Source: Pseudomonas sp. AFG_SD02_1510_Pfu_092
Lineage (GTDB): Bacteria > Pseudomonadota > Gammaproteobacteria > Pseudomonadales > Pseudomonadaceae
Reading direction: 5' to 3'
DNA: 49,023 nt
Assembly: GCF_003331055.1 (NCBI RefSeq)
Contig: NZ_PUQD01000037.1
Coordinates: 1 to 49,023 of the forward strand
Shown here: positions 39,415 through 49,023 of the stretch, in pieces
Numbering within the stretch: the stretch's first letter is position 1
How the letters are laid out: each line of letters opens with the position of its first letter
Notes under the pieces: generated by a model
Told to the model about the DNA's origin: nothing
The model's input: the letters and a program-made list of their open reading frames with translations, nothing else
Database searches by the model: none
Made by a program: the position numbers and the translations under genes

Positions 39415-40323
39415 TCAGCCGCCAGGCTGGCCCGGCGGATGCTGCCCATGGTCTGTGCCCAGGGCGTGCTGCAGCATCGCCTCCAGGCTGGAGAAAAAAC
39501 CGCGTATGTGCGGCTGCTTCAACGCCTGTGGCCGGGTCACCAGGTAGACCTCCAGGTCCGGGAGCGGAAGGTCGGTGAACAATTCGATCAGATCCTGGGC
39601 CAGAACCCGCGGCAGCACCGCCACACCCAGGCCTCGTCGCACCGCTTCGAGCTGTGCGCTGAACGAATTGACGCGGATCGGCGCGCGCCCCAGCCCTGCC
39701 GCCTTTGCCGCACGTTGTTGCGCCAATGCGTCCAGCGGCGGCAGCAGGGTGATGTTGACCGCCGTCGCGGGGGTAAGCTGCGGGAACCGCTGCAGGTAAC
39801 CGGCAGCAGCGAACACGCCGTAGCCAAGCCGGCCGATGGGCCGGTAGATCAGCGAGGGCTCCCCCAGGTGCGCCGTGCGGATGGCAATGTCTGCACCACC
39901 CCGGGCAATACTGTGAAATTCACCGGTCACGCTCAGCTCCACCGAGCAGCCGGGGTGCAGTTCAGTGAATTGACTGGCAGCATCGAGCACCGCATTGGCG
40001 AACCCTTCCCCGGCACTCACCAGGACACTGCCCGAAAGCGCGGGGGCCGGTTCCGAGGCGCCAGCCCGGGTCTGCCGACGCATACCCGCTTCGGCGGCCA
40101 GCGCCACCTCCACCAGGGCCTGGCCCCTTGCGGTCAACCAGCATCCTGCCACCCCTCGCTCGACCAGCGGCTCCCCCAGTGCCGCCTCCAGCTGGCTTAG
40201 CCGACGCGACACCGTCGATGGGGCAATACCCAGCAACTCGCCAGCCCGAAGAAAGCTGCCACGCCGCGATACGGCCAACAACAGACGAAGGTCGTCCCAG
40301 TTTGCTTGCGCTGCCTTGTGCAA
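39415..40323 (-). CDS. LysR-family transcriptional regulator
   Basis: A 302-residue LysR regulator. The N-terminal HTH (about 6-65; WDDLRLLLAVSRRGSFLRAGELLGIAPSTVSRRLSQLEAALGEPL) and C-terminal effector domain (about 95-295) are complete. A TTG at 40323 is taken as start because GGGAGAGG lies just upstream and the reading (LHKAAQANWDDLR) starts at the usual distance from the HTH; no ATG or GTG fits. It is divergent from the epimerase/reductase gene, which is probably its target. The ligand is unknown. Confidence 0.85.
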   Translation of the reverse strand: MHKAAQANWDDLRLLLAVSRRGSFLRAGELLGIAPSTVSRRLSQLEAALGEPLVERGVAGCWLTARGQALVEVALAAEAGMRRQTRAGASEPAPALSGSVLVSAGEGFANAVLDAASQFTELHPGCSVELSVTGEFHSIARGGADIAIRTAHLGEPSLIYRPIGRLGYGVFAAAGYLQRFPQLTPATAVNITLLPPLDALAQQRAAKAAGLGRAPIRVNSFSAQLEAVRRGLGVAVLPRVLAQDLIELFTDLPLPDLEVYLVTRPQALKQPHIRGFFSSLEAMLQHALGTDHGQHPPGQPGG

Positions 40324-40346
40324 TGTCCTCTCCCTGGTTTGCAGAT

Positions 40347-40364
40347 ATGCAAAACCATTATGCA
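40347..40364. promoter_or_regulatory. Candidate LysR operator
   Basis: TATGCA-AAACCAT-TATGCA lies in the divergent gap; the TGCA cores form TGCA-N9-TGCA. Spacing and position, 24 bases before the regulator start, suit autoregulation with activation of the divergent gene. Inferred from pattern only. Confidence 0.4.
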
Positions 40365-40494
40365 GCAGCCGCTGTTTTTCGACAGGGGCCGCGCAGGTAT
40401 ACCGGAGTTCCTCGAAACGAATGGAACCGGATTCATGACTACTGGCCGTAAAGACCCTGCACATCGCGCCTGTGGCGCACTCCACGCACCTGAT

Positions 40495-41526
40495 ATGCGC
40501 AATGTGTTCGTTACCGGAGCGACCGGCTTGCTGGGCAACAACCTGGTGCGTGAGCTGGTCGCCCGTGGCTACACGGTCAAAGGCCTGGTTCGCTCGAAGG
40601 CCAAGGGGCAACTGCAGTTCGCTGACCTGCCGCAAGTGGAACTGGTCGAAGGCGACATGGCCGATGTCGATGCCTTCGCCGCGTCGCTGTGCGGCTGCGA
40701 TACGCTGTTCCACACGGCAGCGTTCTTTCGTGACAACTACAAAGGTGGCAGCCACTGGCAGGCGCTGGCGCAGATCAATGTGAGCGGTACCCGCCGCCTG
40801 CTCGATCAGGCCTACCAGGCCGGCATCCGGCGGTTCGTCCACACTTCGTCGATCGCCGTGCTCGACGGCGCCCCCGGCACTTCCATCGATGAAACATGCC
40901 TGCGGGCCGAAGCGGATGCCGATGACTACTACCGCAGCAAGATCCTCGCCGACCGCGTCGTGGAGGCGTTTCTACAAGCGCACCCCGACATGCACGCCTG
41001 CATGGTGTTGCCTGGCTGGATGTGGGGCCCTGGCGACATTGGCCCGACCTCTTCCGGGCAACTGGTCAACGATGTCGTGCGCGGCAAACTGCCCGGCCTG
41101 ATCCCCGGCAGTTTCGCCGTGGTCGATGCCCGCGATGTGGCGTTGACGCAGATTGCCGCAGCCACGCAAGGCCGCAGCGGCGAACGCTACCTGGCCGCTG
41201 GGCGGCATATGACCATGGCTGAGCTGGTACCGATGCTTGGCCGTCTGGCGGGGGTACGGACGCCCGCACGGCAGTTGCCGCTGGCGTTGTTGTTCTGCCT
41301 GGCCGCCGTGCAGGAAATTTACGCACGGGTCAGCGGCAAACCGATCCTGCTGAGCTTGGCCACGCTGCGCCTGCTGGTACGGGAAAAGGACCGGACGCGT
41401 TTCGATCACAGCAAAAGCGAACAAGCGCTTGGTTTGACCTTCCGGGCACTGGAGCTGACCATCGCCGATACCGTGGCGTGGTATCGGGACCATGGCTGGT
41501 TTGAAAAAACCGGCTCGGGCCAGTAA
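40495..41526 (+). CDS. NAD-dependent epimerase/dehydratase-family (extended SDR) protein
   Basis: A 343-residue extended short-chain dehydrogenase/reductase resembling dihydroflavonol-4-reductase/hopanoid-associated epimerase relatives. NAD(P) loop TGATGLLGNNL (about 7-17), HTSSIAVLDG (Ser of the triad) and YYRSK (Tyr and Lys). No signal peptide. MRNVFVTGATG is preferred as start because the Rossmann strand begins there; ATG at 40435 (MTTGRKDP) is an alternative and neither has a strong ribosome site. Downstream terminator at 41613. Its substrate is not determinable; the divergent LysR gene suggests induction by a small molecule. Confidence 0.82.
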   Translation: MRNVFVTGATGLLGNNLVRELVARGYTVKGLVRSKAKGQLQFADLPQVELVEGDMADVDAFAASLCGCDTLFHTAAFFRDNYKGGSHWQALAQINVSGTRRLLDQAYQAGIRRFVHTSSIAVLDGAPGTSIDETCLRAEADADDYYRSKILADRVVEAFLQAHPDMHACMVLPGWMWGPGDIGPTSSGQLVNDVVRGKLPGLIPGSFAVVDARDVALTQIAAATQGRSGERYLAAGRHMTMAELVPMLGRLAGVRTPARQLPLALLFCLAAVQEIYARVSGKPILLSLATLRLLVREKDRTRFDHSKSEQALGLTFRALELTIADTVAWYRDHGWFEKTGSGQ

Positions 41527-41552
41527 ACAGCCTTCGTCATAACGAAGACCGA

Positions 41553-41589
41553 TGTATCAGTTTCAATACACTGTAATCAAATCGATACA
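41553..41589. promoter_or_regulatory. Tandem 18-bp TGTA dyads upstream of gcvH
   Basis: TGTATCAGTTTCAATACA (41553-41570) and TGTAATCAAATCGATACA (41572-41589) are 18-bp dyads (TGTA-N10-TACA with extra symmetry) one base apart. They lie about 145-180 bases upstream of the sigma-54 promoter, where enhancer sites normally sit. Similar in size and half-site start to the GcsR site TGTAACG-N4-CGTTCCG and to TyrR/PhhR boxes. Binding is inferred. Confidence 0.55.
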
Positions 41590-41612
41590 AAGCCATTCAG
41601 CTCACGTTGTGC

Positions 41613-41637
41613 AAGGGTTTGATCCCCAAACCCTTTT
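41613..41637 (+). terminator. Terminator of the epimerase gene
   Basis: AAGGGTTTG-ATCCC-CAAACCCTT followed by TT. A perfect 9-bp stem 86 bases after the stop. The tandem dyads sit between the stop codon and this terminator. Confidence 0.82.
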
Positions 41638-41652
41638 ACATCGTCAGCCTGC

Positions 41653-41670
41653 CGTAGCGTTTTCGTTCCA
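41653..41670 (+). promoter_or_regulatory. GcsR-like 18-bp site
   Basis: CGTAGCG-TTTT-CGTTCCA agrees with the published P. aeruginosa GcsR consensus TGTAACG-N4-CGTTCCG at 11 of 14 fixed positions, with the exact N4 spacing. It is 64 bases upstream of the -24 element of gcvH. Confidence 0.6.
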
Positions 41671-41733
41671 CAAGAATGACGAAACGATGACGAAAAATAT
41701 ATAACCAATTGATTAATAACGAAATTTATCGAT

Positions 41734-41749
41734 TGGCCGCATTTTTGCT
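41734..41749 (+). promoter_or_regulatory. Sigma-54 promoter of gcvH-gcvP-sdaA-gcvT
   Basis: TGGCCGCATTTTTGCT has the -24 GG (41735-41736) and -12 GC (41747-41748) exactly 10 bases apart, matching TGGCAC-N5-TTGCW closely. Predicted transcript start is near 41760, 55 bases before gcvH. A GCGCGG-ATGCA-CCGCGC hairpin (41770-41786) lies in the resulting leader. Confidence 0.8.
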
Positions 41750-41814
41750 AAGGGAATCCTGACCCAAGAGCGCGGATGCACCGCGCCTAACGCCCTGCTT
41801 CCCGAGGATTCCCC

Positions 41815-42198
41815 ATGAGCGAGTTGCGTTTCACTGAAGATCACGAATGGCTGCGCGTCGAAGCCGATGGCAGCGTCACCGTGGGCATCACTGCCTACGC
41901 GCAGAACGCCCTTGGCGACGTGGTTTTCGTGCAACTGCCAGAGTTGCAGCAGTACGAGAAAGGCAGCGAGGCATCCACCGTCGAGTCGGTCAAGGCCGCC
42001 AGCGGTGTGTACATGCCGCTGACCGGCGAAGTGGTGCAGGTCAACGACCAGCTCGAAGACAGCCCGGAACTGGTCAACGAAGACCCGATGGGTGAAGGCT
42101 GGTTCTTCCGCTTCATTCCCGCCGATGCCGGCGCCGTGAGCGCCCTGCTCGACCAGGGCGCCTACGACCGCCTGATCAAAGCCAACGACGACGCCTGA
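41815..42198 (+). CDS. gcvH: Glycine cleavage system H protein
   Basis: A 127-residue lipoyl carrier that shuttles the aminomethyl group from GcvP to GcvT. The lipoylated Lys is K60 in the [10 protein letters not shown] motif. Complete family length. GAGGA precedes the ATG. First gene of the sigma-54-driven gcs operon, 11 bases before gcvP. This operon corresponds to the inducible (gcv2-type) set used for growth on glycine, as judged from its partner sdaA. Confidence 0.97.
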   Translation: MSELRFTEDHEWLRVEADGSVTVGITAYAQNALGDVVFVQLPELQQYEKGSEASTVESVKAASGVYMPLTGEVVQVNDQLEDSPELVNEDPMGEGWFFRFIPADAGAVSALLDQGAYDRLIKANDDA

Positions 42199-42209
42199 GG
42201 AACCCCGCC

Positions 42210-45065
<2,856 letters not shown>

Positions 45066-45075
45066 TAGCCCCTCC

Positions 45076-45101
45076 CCCGCCACCTACCCTTGGGTGGCGG
45101 G
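45076..45101 (+). terminator. Stem-loop behind gcvP
   Basis: CCCGCCACC-TACCCTTG-GGTGGCGGG, 9-bp stem with no T run, directly next to a REP pair. Possibly partial termination or 3'-end protection between gcvP and sdaA. Confidence 0.5.
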
Positions 45102-45103
45102 CT

Positions 45104-45177
45104 CTGTGGGAGCGGGTTTACCCGCGAATACGAGGGTGGCTTTACCGCCGCATTCGCGGGTAAACCCGCTCCCACAG
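45104..45177. repeat. REP pair between gcvP and sdaA
   Basis: CTGTGGGAGCGGGTTTACCC and the complement GCGGGTAAACCCGCTCCCACAG, with a short centre. It occupies the position where the P. aeruginosa gcv2 operon carries glyA2. Confidence 0.9.
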
Positions 45178-45217
45178 GGTTCACCGTCCGCCCAGCATTT
45201 CTGGCAGGAGGTCTCCC

Positions 45218-46594
<1,377 letters not shown>

Positions 46595-46621
46595 CCCGAC
46601 AACAACAGCAAGGAGTCACCG

Positions 46622-47743
46622 ATGTCCGAAACACTGCTCAAGACCCCACTGCACGCCCTGCACCTGGAGCTGGGTGCGCGCATGGTGCCGTTCGCCGGCT
46701 ATGACATGCCCGTGCAGTACCCGCTGGGCGTGCTCAAGGAACACCTGCACACCCGCGAGCAGGCCGGCCTGTTCGATGTCTCGCACATGGGCCAGATCAT
46801 CCTGCGTGGCAGCGATGCCGCCAAAGCCCTGGAAAGCCTGGTGCCGGTGGATATCATCGACCTGCCGGTGGGCATGCAGCGTTATGCCATGTTCACCAAC
46901 GAGCAAGGCGGCATTCTCGACGACCTGATGGTTGCCAACCTGGGCAACGACACGCTGTTCCTGGTGGTCAACGCCGCCTGCAAGGACCAGGACCTGGCCC
47001 ACCTGCAAACGCACATTGGCAGCCGCTGCGAGGTACAACCGCTGTTCGAGCAACGCGCCCTGCTCGCCCTGCAAGGGCCGGCGGCGGTCAAAGTGCTGGG
47101 GCGCCTGGCGCCGGAAGTGGCCGGCATGACCTTCATGCAGTTCCGCGCGGTGCAGCTGCTGGGCGAAGACTGCTTCGTCAGCCGCTCGGGCTACACCGGT
47201 GAAGACGGTTACGAAATCTCGGTGCCGGTTGCCGCTGCCGAGGCCCTGGCCCGCCGCCTGCTGGCCGAGCCCGAAGTGCAGCCGATCGGCCTGGGCGCGC
47301 GCGACTCACTGCGCCTGGAAGCTGGCCTGTGCCTGTATGGCCACGACATGAACAGCGAAACCACCCCGGTCGAAGCCAGCCTGCTGTGGGCGATTTCCAA
47401 GGTACGCCGTGCCGATGGCGCGCGTGCCGGCGGTTTCCCCGGCGCTGAGGCCATCTTCGCCCATCAGTGCGACGGCGTGGCACGTAAACGTGTCGGCCTG
47501 CTGCCGCAGGAACGCACACCGGTACGTGGAGGTGCGGATATTGTCGATGGCAACGATAAACCGGTTGGCAAAGTGTGCAGTGGCGGTTTTGCTCCGACAC
47601 TCGGCGCACCGATAGCAATGGGTTATATCGATAGTGAAAATGCCACCCTCGACACACCGCTGTTTGCCGTAGTGCGCGGCAAGAAGGTGGCCTTGAAAGT
47701 CAGTAAAATGCCTTTCGTGGCACAACGTTACTATCGCGGCTGA
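46622..47743 (+). CDS. gcvT: Aminomethyltransferase, T protein
   Basis: Transfers the one-carbon unit from GcvH to tetrahydrofolate, releasing ammonia. 373 residues. Folate-binding landmarks FAGYDMPVQYPLGVLKEHLHTR, GLFDVSHMGQI, SRSGYTGEDGYEI and RDSLRLEAGLCLYGHDM are intact. AAGGAG precedes the ATG, 27 bases after sdaA. Last gene of the operon. Confidence 0.97.
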   Translation: MSETLLKTPLHALHLELGARMVPFAGYDMPVQYPLGVLKEHLHTREQAGLFDVSHMGQIILRGSDAAKALESLVPVDIIDLPVGMQRYAMFTNEQGGILDDLMVANLGNDTLFLVVNAACKDQDLAHLQTHIGSRCEVQPLFEQRALLALQGPAAVKVLGRLAPEVAGMTFMQFRAVQLLGEDCFVSRSGYTGEDGYEISVPVAAAEALARRLLAEPEVQPIGLGARDSLRLEAGLCLYGHDMNSETTPVEASLLWAISKVRRADGARAGGFPGAEAIFAHQCDGVARKRVGLLPQERTPVRGGADIVDGNDKPVGKVCSGGFAPTLGAPIAMGYIDSENATLDTPLFAVVRGKKVALKVSKMPFVAQRYYRG

Positions 47744-48100
47744 AGCCGTTTTGTGAAGGTTGCGGGCAGCGCCGTGATATTCGATTTCGAACCTGTCCCA
47801 TAACTTTTGAACATGGCGCCAGGCCAGGCGCCATGCCGTTTCCGACAAATCGGTCGGTTATCGGCAAACGGCTGATTTTCCGCATGACCAAGGGCTTGTT
47901 TTTCGCTCGGGAGTTGGCGTAGAGTCAGTGCACTGTGTTTGCATGGGTCGCAACAGTTCGTGACCTGGGCCAGTAGCCGCAATCTGCTACAACCCGTTCG
48001 ACGTCTCTTACTTTCCTGCAACCCAGCCCAGTAATCTTTTGCTGCCATTTATTGCAAAAGAAACTGTCATCAAAATTCAAGCTTCATAGGAAATAAGACA
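47744..48100 (+). other. 357-bp gap: stem-loop and cspA leader
   Basis: Contains a perfect stem CATGGCGCC-AGGCCA-GGCGCCATG (47812-47835), 70 bases after gcvT, without a T run, probably the operon's 3' hairpin. The last ~160 bases before cspA are relatively AT-rich and lack REPs; a long 5' leader is usual for cold-shock genes. No gene or known RNA family is recognised. Confidence 0.6.
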
Positions 48101-48313
48101 ATGGCTGAGCGTCAGAACGGTACCGTCAAGTGGTTCAATGACGAAAAAGGTTACGGTTTCATCACCCCAGAAAGCGGTGCTGATCTGTTCGTGCACTTCC
48201 GCGCTATCGAAGGCAACGGCTTCAAGAGCCTGAAAGAAGGCCAGAAGGTCACCTTCGAAGCAGTGCAAGGCCAGAAAGGCCTGCAAGCTGACAAAGTTCA
48301 GGTTCTCGGCTAA
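48101..48313 (+). CDS. CspA-family cold-shock protein
   Basis: A 70-residue single cold-shock domain, RNA/DNA-binding chaperone. RNP1 KGYGFI (about 18-23) and RNP2 LFVHF (about 30-34) with the aromatic binding face ([13 protein letters not shown]) are intact. Preceded by AGGAAAT and followed by a strong terminator, so monocistronic. Codon choice is very biased, as expected for an abundant protein. Paralogue number cannot be told from this window. Confidence 0.95.
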   Translation: MAERQNGTVKWFNDEKGYGFITPESGADLFVHFRAIEGNGFKSLKEGQKVTFEAVQGQKGLQADKVQVLG

Positions 48314-48327
48314 GCCGAACCCGACTC

Positions 48328-48362
48328 GAAAAAGCCCCTGCCAAGTGCAGGGGCTTTTTTTT
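48328..48362 (+). terminator. csp intrinsic terminator
   Basis: AAAGCCCCTGC-CAAGT-GCAGGGGCTTT with eight or more T residues, about 17 bases after the stop. Confidence 0.95.
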
Positions 48363-48402
48363 GCCCGTAGAATAGCCGCTTCGTCTTCTGGAGCCGTTCT
48401 GC

Positions 48403-48891
48403 ATGTCCAAGCCTCTGCTCTCACCCCAGGGTGATTTTCCACCGGTCGGCCTGGGCCGGCGCCTGGCGGCGATGTTCTATGACTTCCTGTTGTGCACGGC
48501 GCTGCTGATCGTGACCGCCGGCGCGTACAAGCTGATCCAGATGGCCATCATCGGTGAAGCACGCATGCGCGAGCTGACCGAGGCCGGCGCCCTGGATGGC
48601 GACCCGCTGCTATCGACGGTGTTGCTGTTCGCCTTGTTCGGGTTCTTCGCCAAGTTCTGGACCCATGGCGGGCAGACCCTGGGCATGCAGGTGTGGGGCG
48701 TGCGGGTGCAGAACGCCGACGGCACGGCCATCAGCCTGTGGCAGGCGCTGTTGCGCTTTGTGGTGTCGATCGCCTCGTGGCTGTGCCTGGGGCTGGGCTT
48801 TTTCTGGGTGTTGATCGACAAGCGCAAGCGGGGCTGGCATGACATCTATTCCGAGAGCCAGCTGGTGCGGGTGCCTAAGCAGAAGAAATGA
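48403..48891 (+). CDS. RDD-family membrane protein
   Basis: A 162-residue RDD-domain protein with about three membrane segments (about 24-48 FYDFLLCTALLIVTAGAYKLI; 66-84; 110-135). Family residues: GLGRRLAAMFYDFLL (R..D pair), TLGMQVWGVRV and RGWHDIYSESQLV. Inner membrane; function unknown, some relatives suggested in transport or osmotic tolerance. It is followed by the start of a REP and then noisy homopolymer. Confidence 0.9.
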   Translation: MSKPLLSPQGDFPPVGLGRRLAAMFYDFLLCTALLIVTAGAYKLIQMAIIGEARMRELTEAGALDGDPLLSTVLLFALFGFFAKFWTHGGQTLGMQVWGVRVQNADGTAISLWQALLRFVVSIASWLCLGLGFFWVLIDKRKRGWHDIYSESQLVRVPKQKK

Positions 48892-48921
48892 GCTGAGACC
48901 TGTATTGCCTGTACTGGCCTC

Positions 48922-49023
<102 letters not shown>

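Noticed and set aside
41760..41814. Possible glycine riboswitch before gcvH
   Set aside because: The predicted leader is only about 55 bases with a single small hairpin; it cannot hold a glycine aptamer, and regulation is better explained by the sigma-54 promoter.

Overview
The window is GC-rich chromosomal DNA that reads as Pseudomonas, most likely the P. putida group. The grounds are the Entner-Doudoroff/glucose-uptake gene order (edd-glk-gltR-gtrS, gtsABCD-oprB, hexR/zwf-pgl-eda), dense copies of the P. putida-type REP element (core GCGGG-TTTA-CCCGC with flanking CTCCCACAGG), and the arcDABC, hxu-type haem and glycine-cleavage genes in a P. putida-like arrangement. This is recognition from family knowledge; no search was run. 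The right-hand ~95 bases are homopolymer noise and mark a contig end.

Region 1 (1-4.8 kb): two REP cruciforms, xseA (exonuclease VII large subunit), a secreted M23 peptidase, and leuA preceded by a structured leader with a leucine-rich 25-codon upstream ORF. Region 2 (4.8-23.5 kb): the glucose catabolic island. eda, pgl and zwf form one operon divergent from hexR. A hexose-6-phosphate mutarotase, the OprB porin and the GtsABCD sugar ABC transporter follow, then an AGE-family sugar isomerase, the GtrS/GltR two-component system, glk, edd and a divergent gap. Glucose enters through OprB, crosses the inner membrane through Gts, is phosphorylated by Glk, and passes through Zwf-Pgl-Edd-Eda to pyruvate and glyceraldehyde-3-phosphate, which Gap oxidises. 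HexR-type dyads lie in the zwf/hexR and edd/gap intergenic regions, so one repressor can coordinate both ends of the island.

Region 3 (23.5-29.2 kb): an iron-starvation haem module with a good Fur box, an ECF sigma factor, a FecR-type anti-sigma factor, a TonB-dependent haem receptor with a signalling (STN) domain, haem oxygenase and a DUF454 membrane protein. Region 4 (29.2-36.5 kb): the arginine deiminase pathway arcDABC, with a second, divergent arcD paralogue and an ANR/FNR-like dyad upstream of the operon copy; a small DUF5064 gene ends the cluster. Region 5 (36.5-41.5 kb): a TyrR/GcsR-like sigma-54 activator, the glutamate symporter gltS, and a LysR regulator divergent from an NAD-dependent epimerase/reductase. 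Region 6 (41.5-48.9 kb): the glycine cleavage operon gcvH-gcvP-sdaA-gcvT behind a sigma-54 promoter with upstream 18-bp dyads, then a CspA-type cold-shock gene and an RDD membrane protein.

Most genes are housekeeping or well-known catabolic genes; no defence system, prophage, IS element, CRISPR array, tRNA or rRNA is visible. The least-explained signals are regulatory: the leuA leader, the tandem TGTA-N10-TACA dyads plus sigma-54 promoter before gcvH, the duplicated divergent arcD, the A-rich Crc/Hfq-like tracts at gtsA and oprB, and the placement of REP elements inside operons.
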